From: SIG565 sp045601525
GTDB lineage: Bacteria; Bacillota; Clostridia; Oscillospirales; Acutalibacteraceae
Assembly (NCBI GenBank): GCA_045601525.1
Contig: JAZRZR010000065.1
Location: 1 to 14,656, forward strand
Direction of reading: 5' to 3'
Length of the DNA: 14,656 bases
The notes beneath the pieces were generated by a model. That model ran no database searches, was not told the origin of the DNA, and saw nothing but the letters and a program-made list of their open reading frames with translations. The translations under genes and the position numbers were made by a program. Of this stretch, positions 7,829-13,126 are shown piece by piece. Numbering within the stretch: position 1 is the first letter of the stretch; each line of letters opens with the position of its first letter.

Positions 7829-7834
7829 ATTGTA
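7829..7834 (-). promoter_or_regulatory. Probable -10 box of the MATE gene
   Basis: TACAAT on the minus strand, preceded by GTAG, lies 30 nt upstream of the preferred ATG. No convincing -35 hexamer sits at 16-18 bp, so the promoter is weak or activator-dependent. Confidence 0.4.
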
Positions 7835-7864
7835 CTACATCTTTAAGCCAAAATCTACAAAAAA

Positions 7865-7890
7865 TGCGGTGAAAATTTATTTTCACCGCA
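7865..7890 (-). terminator. Terminator of the ECF-S/kinase operon, overlapping the kinase stop codon
   Basis: An 11-bp stem TGCGGTGAAAA (7865-7875) / TTTTCACCGCA (7880-7890) with a 4-nt loop is followed on the minus strand by TTTTTT. The 5' arm in the transcript includes the last two sense codons and the TGA stop (7883-7885) of the kinase gene. Confidence 0.9.
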
Positions 7891-8896
7891 AAATTATATC
7901 ACACTTTTTCTTTATGTTAAACTCCTCAAAATATTTGTTTTCCATCGGGATCCACTCAAGGCGGAAGCGCCTTGCTAAATCGGGGCCGTTGCGTTTTATT
8001 ATCCGTTCCATTTGGGTTTCGCTATCTATTTCGCAAAATATTTTTATATCGGCATAATCGCAAAATTTAGGATGCAGCGAATATGAGCCCTCAACAATCA
8101 AAAAGTCGCCCTTTTGAATTTTTATTTTGCCCGAAAAATCTAATTTTGAACAATCGTAACGGGTATATTCAAAGTCCTCTCTTACAAAGGGTAAAACCTC
8201 ATCACAAAACCGCTCATAATCTATATTGCCACCCGTTTCTTTAAGCCTTGCTGCCGTGCGCTTTGAGGGTGGCAAAAAGAAGTGGTCCATTTGAACGCTC
8301 TCGGCAGGCAAAACCTCACAAAGCAGTTTACATAATGTTGTTTTGCCTGAGGCCGCATTACCATCTATTGCAATTACTGTGGGCTTTTGATTACTTTTTG
8401 CGCATTTTTTTAAAATTGGCAAAAGGTTTACATAATCTCTTTTAATCACTCTATATAAAGGGTTGTTTTGTGTCTTATATTCCTTTGAGTGCGAGGGTGG
8501 CGTTCTATCATAAGTTTCTGAAAAATCTTGCCACTCAGCAAGTGAAAAAGGCATTTCTCCACGCTTGGCAAGGCTCGTTACGGCATTTAGCCTATCCTCT
8601 AAATCGCCTCTCCCGTTTTGTTCGGCCGTTTTACAAAAAAGGCAATAAAGCCAATCGGGGTTTAGGTTTTCCATTTTCCAGCCACCTAAATTAACCCGCA
8701 CAAAGCCGCCCCCTATTTCTTCAAAAACAGGGGCGTCTGGCACGGCTAACTCATACTCTTTGTAAAAACTTTCTCGTGCCTTTTCGCTTATTATGTGCGC
8801 CACTCCATTTGCCGCCTGATAGCACATTTTTGCGGCATCTAAAACGCCAAATGAGTTGTGTGTTTTTGCTTGACAAAGCAAAAATTTTTCAAACAT
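7883..8896 (-). CDS. Uridine-kinase-like P-loop kinase with an uncharacterised N-terminal domain
   Basis: This is a 337-residue, two-part protein. The C-terminal 165 residues form a P-loop kinase of the uridine kinase/phosphoribulokinase/type I pantothenate kinase superfamily: Walker A 'GNAASGKTT' (about 179-187), 'MDHFFLP' (Asp 204, counterpart of the uridine kinase DxF), 'IVEGSYSLHP' (267-276), a helix with Arg near 'ERIIKRN', and 'RRFRLEWIPMENKYFEEF'. The N-terminal 165 residues ('DAAKMCYQAANGVAHII', 'EEIGGGFVRVNL') are a separate domain whose function I do not know. I start at ATG 8896 because AAAGG lies 8 nt upstream; a TTG two codons earlier overlaps the ECF-S stop and lacks spacing. 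Only 2 nt separate it from the ECF-S gene, so it probably phosphorylates the imported substrate. Confidence 0.82.
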   Translation of the reverse strand: MFEKFLLCQAKTHNSFGVLDAAKMCYQAANGVAHIISEKARESFYKEYELAVPDAPVFEEIGGGFVRVNLGGWKMENLNPDWLYCLFCKTAEQNGRGDLEDRLNAVTSLAKRGEMPFSLAEWQDFSETYDRTPPSHSKEYKTQNNPLYRVIKRDYVNLLPILKKCAKSNQKPTVIAIDGNAASGKTTLCKLLCEVLPAESVQMDHFFLPPSKRTAARLKETGGNIDYERFCDEVLPFVREDFEYTRYDCSKLDFSGKIKIQKGDFLIVEGSYSLHPKFCDYADIKIFCEIDSETQMERIIKRNGPDLARRFRLEWIPMENKYFEEFNIKKKCDIILR

Positions 8897-8898
8897 AA

Positions 8899-9423
8899 TC
8901 AATACCTTTTTTCAACAATTTTTGCCTTTTGCATGGCAACTACAATAAGGGGGAGCAAAATCAACTGAATAATAATTCCCGGGGCCGCCGAGACAAAATA
9001 AGAGGCAAGCCAACTTTCCATAGTTAAGGGGTTTTGGAAAATGAACTTTGAAACAAGCGCCGCAACTATTCTACCCAAAAGCATAGCGCCCGCAAGGGAT
9101 ATATAGATATCGGCGGCAGCTTTTCTTGTGCGAACAAAGCGATACAACAACCCCGAAACCAAGCCATAGGCCGCAAGTTCGGCAATCATTATCGGCAAAT
9201 ACGCAACCATCGGCATACCCGTAACCACACTTGATAGAATTGGTCCTAAAACGCCTGTAAGCAGTCCAAAAATCGGACCGCAAACAAGACCGCAAAGAAG
9301 CACGGGAATATGCATGGGGCTTATTATGGAAGCAAGCGGCGGAAAGGCGTGAAAAGCCCAAGGCAAAACAAGACAAAGGGCAACACAAATCGCCGCAACC
9401 GCTGTTTTTTTGAGATTAGACAT
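8899..9423 (-). CDS. ECF transporter S component (substrate-binding membrane subunit)
   Basis: This 174-residue integral membrane protein has about six hydrophobic segments. It carries the 'MHIPVLLCGLVCGPIFGLLTGVLGPILSS' pattern (about 40-68) and an alanine-rich first helix 'KKTAVAAICVALCLVLP', both typical of group II ECF S components (FolT/PanT/ThiT-like). These bind a vitamin or nucleoside-like substrate and share an A/A'/T energising module encoded elsewhere; none is in this window. The ATG at 9423 is preferred over an upstream in-frame start at 9501, because AGGAGG lies 7 nt before it and the extra 26 codons lie inside a structured leader RNA. Expression is probably controlled by that leader. 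It is followed 2 nt later by a kinase gene. Substrate not identified. Confidence 0.85.
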   Translation of the reverse strand: MSNLKKTAVAAICVALCLVLPWAFHAFPPLASIISPMHIPVLLCGLVCGPIFGLLTGVLGPILSSVVTGMPMVAYLPIMIAELAAYGLVSGLLYRFVRTRKAAADIYISLAGAMLLGRIVAALVSKFIFQNPLTMESWLASYFVSAAPGIIIQLILLPLIVVAMQKAKIVEKRY

Positions 9424-9550
9424 AAATTTTCCTCCTAAAAAAATCCCGCGAGGCAAAAGAGTGCCTTTCAAGACACACAACACCTTCGCGGTATAAATCA
9501 AAAATCAAATAATGCCTTTTCATAAGGAGAAAGCGCCGTTCATCAGCGCA
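9424..9550 (-). promoter_or_regulatory. Candidate structured leader RNA/transcription attenuator, copy 1 (ECF-S/kinase operon)
   Basis: The leader folds into three stem-loops. Hairpin I (9549-9533) pairs GCGCUG with CGGCGC around an AUGAA loop. Hairpin II (9527-9515) pairs CCUU with AAGG around the same AUGAA loop. Hairpin III (9491-9446) has an outer CCGCGA/UCGCGG stem, a bulged A (9485), GGU/GCC, and an apical GUGUCU/AGGCAC stem with a UGAA tetraloop. Seven U residues follow (9443-9437), then AGGAGG and the ATG. Hairpin III is therefore an intrinsic terminator in front of the gene. It is homologous to the leader at 10552-10675. I do not recognise it as a published riboswitch family. Confidence 0.8.
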
Positions 9551-9556
9551 AAGTAA

Positions 9557-9585
9557 ATTCTATCACACAATTTGTCGCTTGTCAA
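9557..9585 (-). promoter_or_regulatory. Sigma-A promoter of the ECF-S/kinase operon
   Basis: TTGACA (9580-9585), 17 bp, and TAGAAT (9557-9562) on the minus strand. Predicted start near 9550, immediately before hairpin I of the leader RNA. The -35 box abuts the terminator of the upstream phosphoesterase gene. Confidence 0.9.
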
Positions 9586-9586
9586 T

Positions 9587-9614
9587 AAAAAGCCCAGAGA
9601 ATTCAGGGCTTTTT
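9587..9614 (-). terminator. Terminator of the phosphoesterase gene
   Basis: A 9-bp stem AAAAAGCCC (9587-9595) / GGGCTTTTT (9606-9614) encloses a 10-nt loop. It begins right after the TAG stop at 9616-9618, and its U-rich tail is the 3' arm itself. It insulates the phosphoesterase from the ECF-S promoter. Confidence 0.88.
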
Positions 9615-9615
9615 G

Positions 9616-10551
9616 CTATTTAAGCTTTAATTTTATTTCGCTTGTGCTTACCCTTGGTGTACAGGCTCTACCGTCGCTGTCAATCGATGAAAGCCCCAAC
9701 GATTTATGGTCAACCCCGTAAATGTATCGGCTTTCCATACCTTCGATTTTTATGTAGCCATCCTCGCGGATTGTGATAATTGCGTGAATCGGCTCCTCCC
9801 AAAAAACATTGTTTGCCGCATACCTTATGTTTTCGTAAACCTCTTTGGGATAAACGCCCTCATGTTTTTTTGAAAGCCACTCGCCCGAGGTGGAGTTAAG
9901 GTCCAAATATGCAACATTGTCCCTCACTATAAGGTTATCGCGATGATAATGTCCGTTAACGGCCATAATTATACGGGTTTTATCGCTGTTGAGGCGGTTT
10001 ATAAGCTCTTTTACCATATCGTTTTCGGCAAACGACATACCGCTATACTTTCTCTCAAGACTATGGTGGCTTAATATAACACACATATGGGGCGATTCTC
10101 TAACCGTTTTTTCAAACCACTCAAGCTGTGCCTCATCAAAGGTTACAAGACTATCGTGTTTTTCTCTAAAGCAGTTACCGTTGCTATAATGCACAGCCTC
10201 GCCATTTATGCGCATACAGTTAAGGTCTAAAACAATAAAGCGAAAGCCGTTTTTATCAAAATAATAATATGGTTTTTCCAAGTGATAGGCTTCTAAAATT
10301 TGCTCTAAAGTATTGTTTTCAAACTCGTGATTTCCTATAACGTGATAGGTTGGAAGCGGGGCCGACTCATACCTGCCTATAAACTCACTAAAATCACTGG
10401 GCTTATGGCAAAGGTCTCCTAAATGCACAATAAAATCGACCTTGTTCTCTTTGGCGCGTTTAATTATTTCATCCAACTGCTCGGCCTTGGCATAAAAAAC
10501 ACCTGGCCAATAGTGGAAATCGGCAAACGCTGAAAACTTAACCTCTCGCAT
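9616..10551 (-). CDS. Calcineurin-like metallophosphoesterase
   Basis: This 311-residue soluble protein carries all dimetal motifs of the calcineurin-like superfamily in order: 'DFH' (Asp11, His13), 'GDLCH' (Asp46), 'GNHE' (73-76, Asn74/His75), 'SHHS' (161-164) and 'NGHYH' (199-203). No signal peptide is present, so it is cytoplasmic. The family hydrolyses phosphomonoesters, phosphodiesters or nucleotides; the layout resembles Icc/CpdA-like enzymes and membrane-independent gut Clostridia paralogues, and the substrate cannot be read from sequence. The C-terminal 60 residues ('IKIEGMESRYIYGVDHKSLG') form a small appended domain. The ATG at 10551 has AAGGGTGA upstream. It shares a homologous leader RNA with the downstream ECF-S/kinase operon, so the three proteins probably respond to the same signal. 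Confidence 0.9.
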   Translation of the reverse strand: MREVKFSAFADFHYWPGVFYAKAEQLDEIIKRAKENKVDFIVHLGDLCHKPSDFSEFIGRYESAPLPTYHVIGNHEFENNTLEQILEAYHLEKPYYYFDKNGFRFIVLDLNCMRINGEAVHYSNGNCFREKHDSLVTFDEAQLEWFEKTVRESPHMCVILSHHSLERKYSGMSFAENDMVKELINRLNSDKTRIIMAVNGHYHRDNLIVRDNVAYLDLNSTSGEWLSKKHEGVYPKEVYENIRYAANNVFWEEPIHAIITIREDGYIKIEGMESRYIYGVDHKSLGLSSIDSDGRACTPRVSTSEIKLKLK

Positions 10552-10675
10552 AAAATCACCCTTGCAAAAATTCCGCGAGGCAAGAGCGCCCTTCAGGACG
10601 TGCTAAACCTTCGCGGTAAAGATAAAAAACAATATGAAAACCTTTTCATAAGGTGAACACGCTATTCACCAGCGC
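10552..10675 (-). promoter_or_regulatory. Candidate structured leader RNA/transcription attenuator, copy 2 (phosphoesterase gene)
   Basis: It has the same architecture as the leader at 9424-9550. Hairpin I (10675-10659) pairs GCGCUG with UAGCGU around GUGAA. Hairpin II (10653-10641) pairs CCUU with AAGG around AUGAA, again 5 nt after hairpin I. Hairpin III (10616-10573) has CCGCGA/UCGCGG, a bulged A (10610), GGU/GCC and an apical CGUCC/GGGCG stem with a UGAA loop, then UUUUU. In the apical stem two U-A pairs of copy 1 are C-G here, and hairpin I differs at three pairs while all remain paired. The linker between hairpins II and III is U-rich and not conserved. Confidence 0.8.
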
Positions 10676-10681
10676 AAATAA

Positions 10682-10710
10682 ATTTTAGCATATAAAACCT
10701 TTGCTGTCAA
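10682..10710 (-). promoter_or_regulatory. Sigma-A promoter of the phosphoesterase gene
   Basis: TTGACA (10705-10710), 17 bp, and TAAAAT (10682-10687) on the minus strand. Predicted start near 10675, at the first base of hairpin I, exactly as in the homologous ECF-S leader. Confidence 0.88.
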
Positions 10711-10716
10711 CAAAAT

Positions 10717-10747
10717 ACCTCCGACAACGCAAACGCGCATCGGAGGT
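10717..10747 (-). terminator. Terminator hairpin downstream of the repeat-tailed membrane protein gene
   Basis: An 8-bp stem ACCTCCGA (10717-10724) / TCGGAGGT (10740-10747) has a loop containing a further CGC/GCG pairing. On the minus strand a TATTTTG tail follows, moderately U-rich. A weaker interrupted hairpin (TTTCAAAGG with CCTTGAAA) lies between it and the stop codon at 10806. Confidence 0.7.
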
Positions 10748-10805
10748 TTTTAGTATGTCATGGTTCAAAAATTCTCATTTTCAAGGAAATACAACCTTTG
10801 AAATC

Positions 10806-11813
10806 TCATTTTTTCTTTATTATTTCCGCAATTTGTTTGTCCATTTCAGCCTGCGCATATGCTGCACCTCTTCGGTCGCCGCGAACTGTTGCGGCGGCTT
10901 TTACATGTGCTGCACTCTTATATTTTGAAGCGTTTTCCCCGCCTCCAATCATATCAGCCATACTTTTATCCATTTTTTCTTGAGCATATGCGGCCGCCCT
11001 ATAGTCACCTCTTGCGGCAGCTGCAGCCTTTACATGTGCTGCACTCTTATAATCTGACGCGGCTCTTGCCTTTTTCATTTCCGCATCTTTTCGTTTGCTT
11101 TCCTCAACAGCCGCTTTGCCCTCGGGTGATTCTAAATACACAATTGCGGCAAGTGCCACTATAATAACAATAGCAATAACAATAGCGAAAAGTGATAACA
11201 ACTTTAAGATTATTCTTAACCACTTGTTTTCGATAGGACCAAAAAAGCCTATTACACCAAAGCCAAGGGATAGCAAAACAATAAGTATATCCTTAAACAA
11301 CCCTGTATTGTTCACTATCTTTTTGCCATCAGACTTAAGAGTTTTTATCTTGCAAGATAAATCTATGTCCGTAGGGTCGGCGTTCATTAGTTTTTCTGCC
11401 GTTTTTTCTGTGATTTTCGTTTCCGAAAAAGCGAAATAATCGCTTGTTGTGAGTTTGAACTTTATTTTTGTTATTCCAAACGCTGAAATGTCCCCATAAC
11501 TATAACTGGGGTAATCGATCTTAGCGCCTTCAACCTCGAAACAAATATCATAATCATCAATTTTTTTCTTTGTGTTGTTTTCCATTTCAAGATACATGGT
11601 ATAATCGCCATCTGAGTTTTTATCCGCTATTGTAGCAAGATACGTTACCGACAAAGCATCTTGTCCTTTCAAAATTAGCGGAGCTTGAATAAACTCTTTA
11701 ATTGACGTCCACCCAAACACCGAAAACAAAAATATTAAAATCGCCACCATAACAGCTACAACCACTATGTTTTCTTTGCCTTGTTCTCTGATTTTGCTTT
11801 TTGAAAATTTCAT
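10806..11813 (-). CDS. Hypothetical membrane protein with a duplicated 43-residue Ala-rich C-terminal repeat
   Basis: I do not recognise a family for this 335-residue protein. A basic N-terminus is followed by a membrane segment at about 17-35, a polar domain of about 135 residues (36-172, mixed Asp/Lys/Thr, probably beta-rich), and two more membrane segments at about 173-192 and 200-227. A charged tail follows, containing two tandem repeats (252-294 and 295-335) of the form YKSAAHVKAAA..RGD.R.AAYAQ..MDK. The positive-inside rule places the central domain and perhaps the tail outside the cytoplasm. The ATG has GGGGAAG 6 nt upstream. It is transcribed from a perfect promoter whose spacer is an operator, divergent from an XRE regulator that likely represses it. 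Confidence 0.72.
   Translation of the reverse strand: MKFSKSKIREQGKENIVVVAVMVAILIFLFSVFGWTSIKEFIQAPLILKGQDALSVTYLATIADKNSDGDYTMYLEMENNTKKKIDDYDICFEVEGAKIDYPSYSYGDISAFGITKIKFKLTTSDYFAFSETKITEKTAEKLMNADPTDIDLSCKIKTLKSDGKKIVNNTGLFKDILIVLLSLGFGVIGFFGPIENKWLRIILKLLSLFAIVIAIVIIVALAAIVYLESPEGKAAVEESKRKDAEMKKARAASDYKSAAHVKAAAAARGDYRAAAYAQEKMDKSMADMIGGGENASKYKSAAHVKAAATVRGDRRGAAYAQAEMDKQIAEIIKKK
10809..11060 (-). repeat. Tandem in-frame duplication, 129-bp period
   Basis: Two adjacent copies (11060-10932 and 10931-10809) encode the 43-residue repeats of the membrane protein. The block TACATGTGCTGCACTCTTAT is identical at 10902 and 11031 in plus-strand coordinates, exactly 129 bp apart. The rest has drifted, partly at third codon positions. 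Confidence 0.9.
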
Positions 11814-11853
11814 TTCATCTTCCCCTTTTAATTTTCATCTTAATAGTAAAGAA

Positions 11854-11882
11854 ATTATATGACATTTTGTCATATTTGTCAA
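11854..11882 (-). promoter_or_regulatory. Consensus promoter of the repeat-tailed membrane protein gene, with operator in the spacer
   Basis: TTGACA (11877-11882), 17 bp, and TATAAT (11854-11859) on the minus strand. The spacer contains almost all of the palindrome TATGACATTTTGTCATA (11858-11874), so a bound repressor would directly block polymerase. Confidence 0.92.
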
Positions 11883-11905
11883 TGATAATTATGACATAAT
11901 GTCAT
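11858..11905. promoter_or_regulatory. Twin operators for the XRE regulator
   Basis: Two palindromes share half-site ATGACA with a 3-bp centre: 11859-11873 (centre TTT) and 11891-11905 (centre TAA). Their centres are 32 bp apart, about three helical turns, placing them on the same DNA face. The first lies in the minus-strand promoter spacer; the second lies 12 bp before the XRE start codon at 11917 and probably covers its promoter. A further TGTCA half-site lies at 11877-11881. Confidence 0.85.
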
Positions 11906-11916
11906 TAGGTGATAGT

Positions 11917-12132
11917 ATGAAAAACAACTTGAAGAATCTACGGAAGGCTCGAGGCCTAACACAAATTGCACTACAAATGAAAACAGGTATCGAACAAGCT
12001 CTTCTCTCAAAATTCGAAAACGAAGAAAGAGTGCCCCCAACCGAAACCCTAATCAAACTTGCCGACTTTTATAATGTAAGTATCGATTACATTTTATGTC
12101 GTACCGACGAGCCGAGCGTAAACAAAAAATAA
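11917..12132 (+). CDS. XRE-family (Cro/CI-type) helix-turn-helix regulator
   Basis: This 71-residue protein consists almost entirely of one HTH_3 domain: 'LKNLRKARGLTQIALQMKTG', then the recognition helix region 'EQALLSKFENEERVPPTETL' and the closing 'LADFYNVSIDYILCRTD'. There is no sensing or protease domain. I start at ATG 11917 because AGGTGA lies just upstream. An in-frame ATG at 11899 falls inside the operator palindrome and has no ribosome binding site. The twin palindromes upstream suggest it represses itself and the divergent membrane protein gene. A tRNA promoter follows within 30 nt of its stop codon, with no terminator between. Confidence 0.9.
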   Translation: MKNNLKNLRKARGLTQIALQMKTGIEQALLSKFENEERVPPTETLIKLADFYNVSIDYILCRTDEPSVNKK

Positions 12133-12161
12133 GTTTTATTCTCTTTAATCAAATAAAACCC

Positions 12162-12190
12162 TTGACAAACTATTTTTGTTATGATATATT
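12162..12190 (+). promoter_or_regulatory. Promoter of tRNA-Thr
   Basis: TTGACA (12162-12167), a 17-bp spacer and TATATT (12185-12190). The start near 12197 leaves a 10-nt 5' leader before the mature tRNA. Confidence 0.88.
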
Positions 12191-12206
12191 ATTTAGGTGC
12201 CAAAAT

Positions 12207-12282
12207 GCTGGTGTAGCTCAGTTGGTAGAGCAGCTGATTTGTAATCAGCAGGTCGGGGGTTCGAGTCCGTCCACCAGCTCCA
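12207..12282 (+). tRNA. tRNA-Thr (anticodon UGU), CCA encoded
   Basis: A complete cloverleaf is visible: acceptor GCTGGTG (12207-12213) with CACCAGC (12272-12278), D arm GCTC/GAGC, anticodon stem GCTGA/TCAGC with loop TTTGTAA (12238-12244, anticodon TGT), a 5-nt variable loop and T loop TTCGAGT. Discriminator U is followed by genomic CCA. The T stem GGGGG/CCGTC contains a G-G mismatch (12257 against 12269) and one G-U pair. Confidence 0.96.
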
Positions 12283-12285
12283 AAA

Positions 12286-12317
12286 AGTGTCTGTTAACTC
12301 AGGCGCTTTTTTATTTT
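12286..12317 (+). terminator. tRNA terminator
   Basis: An 8-bp stem AGTGTCTG (12286-12293) / CAGGCGCT (12300-12307) with two G-U pairs is followed by TTTTTT-A-TTTT. It starts 4 nt after the tRNA CCA end. Confidence 0.85.
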
Positions 12318-12326
12318 GCAAAAAAC

Positions 12327-12354
12327 AAAAGCGACCGTTCAAACGGTCGCTTTT
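12327..12354 (-). terminator. Terminator of the polysaccharide gene pair
   Basis: A 12-bp stem AAAAGCGACCGT (12327-12338) / ACGGTCGCTTTT (12343-12354) with a 4-nt loop is followed on the minus strand by GTTTTTTG. It begins just past the glycosyltransferase stop codon at 12356. Confidence 0.9.
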
Positions 12355-12355
12355 C

Positions 12356-13126
12356 TTAAAAACTTTTATCGTACTTTTTGCCTAAAAATTTGGCTTTTAG
12401 GAAGCTCTTTCCCTTTTGGTACCAATTAACCTTTTCCATGTGGATGGCAGGCACCTCTTTATAGTTTAACTTATTTGTGTTTATGAAAACATCTAAGAGC
12501 AACTCGCTTACCCTGCCGTAAAAACGGTTATGAAAGGCATCGTACTCTTTATCGCCAAGGCGCGCCTCCAGCTTAAAGAGTATATCAAAAAGCCACTCGC
12601 AATAAGCATCGCTTATTTCCTTTTTCATAATATACATATTAAACATGTGGGCGCTTGTGCGCTTTTTAAGGCGCTCAAACTCGGGCAAATACTCGGGATA
12701 ATCTTCGGCAATAATTTTGCCCGCTTCATCAAGCGGCTCAACATAAAGACTATGGGCATAATGAGAATAAAGATTTTCGATATAATATTTGCGAAGTTTC
12801 GGCAAAATTATATCGGTATTCTCGAAGATTTTCTCTGCTTCGGCCGATTTTAGCAAACCGTCGAATTTATCGCGGGTTTTCTCAAGAGCAAAATGCCTTC
12901 TATAATGAGCAAGACCCAAATAATCACATTTTAGATTTTTCCAAGCCCAATAAAGTCCGGTAAGCTCGCAAAACTGCGGGTTTTTTACTGATATGTTATC
13001 CCCCGTGTTATCGGGTGTATAACCAATCTCCTCTTTGTTTTGGGCGCCAACCTGAATAGGCAAATACATTGGGTCTTTTGGCATACGATACTTTTTATGG
13101 GTTGCAACAATAACCTTAATGTCCAT
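12356..13126 (-). CDS. DUF4422-domain glycosyltransferase
   Basis: This is a 256-residue protein that is essentially one DUF4422 domain. The family signature is clear: 'VIVATHKKY' (6-14), 'YLPIQVGA' (21-28), 'DNTGDNISVKN' (39-49), 'FCELTGLYWAWKN' (52-64) and 'GLAHYRRHF' (71-79). Members are found in capsule and exopolysaccharide clusters and are treated as glycosyltransferases adding a sugar to the lipid-linked chain; the sugar is not predictable here. The C-terminus is basic ('KSFLKAKFLGKKYDK'), which may help membrane association. Its ATG shares one base with the TAA stop of the sugar-phosphate transferase gene (TAATG at 13128-13124), with GAGGGTG upstream, so the two are translationally coupled and likely act on successive steps. 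Confidence 0.9.
   Translation of the reverse strand: MDIKVIVATHKKYRMPKDPMYLPIQVGAQNKEEIGYTPDNTGDNISVKNPQFCELTGLYWAWKNLKCDYLGLAHYRRHFALEKTRDKFDGLLKSAEAEKIFENTDIILPKLRKYYIENLYSHYAHSLYVEPLDEAGKIIAEDYPEYLPEFERLKKRTSAHMFNMYIMKKEISDAYCEWLFDILFKLEARLGDKEYDAFHNRFYGRVSELLLDVFINTNKLNYKEVPAIHMEKVNWYQKGKSFLKAKFLGKKYDKSF

Noticed and set aside
9446..9492. UACCGCG in the leaders, resembling the T-box sequence UGGNACCGCG
   Set aside because: The UGG part is absent, the whole leader is only about 125 nt with no room for a specifier stem I, and ACCGCG is part of the terminator stem. No aminoacyl-tRNA synthetase or amino acid gene follows.
9424..9501. Longer N-terminus of the ECF S component starting at 9501
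   Set aside because: It would translate through the structured leader and terminator, lacks a ribosome binding site, and the ATG at 9423 has AGGAGG at ideal spacing and begins at the expected first helix.
9515..9549. CUGAUGA followed later by GAAA in leader copy 1, resembling a hammerhead ribozyme core
   Set aside because: The homologous leader has CUGGUGA, which breaks an essential core base, and these bases are explained by hairpins I and II with RUGAA loops. No cleavage-site helix arrangement is visible.
11899..12282. XRE gene next to a tRNA as a sign of an integrated mobile element
   Set aside because: No integrase, no duplicated tRNA 3' end and no phage genes are seen in the window. 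The regulator is explained by its divergent target gene.
12096..12359. Open frame of 87 codons on the plus strand across the tRNA
   Set aside because: It overlaps the tRNA, its promoter and two terminators, and has no ribosome binding site or recognisable protein features.
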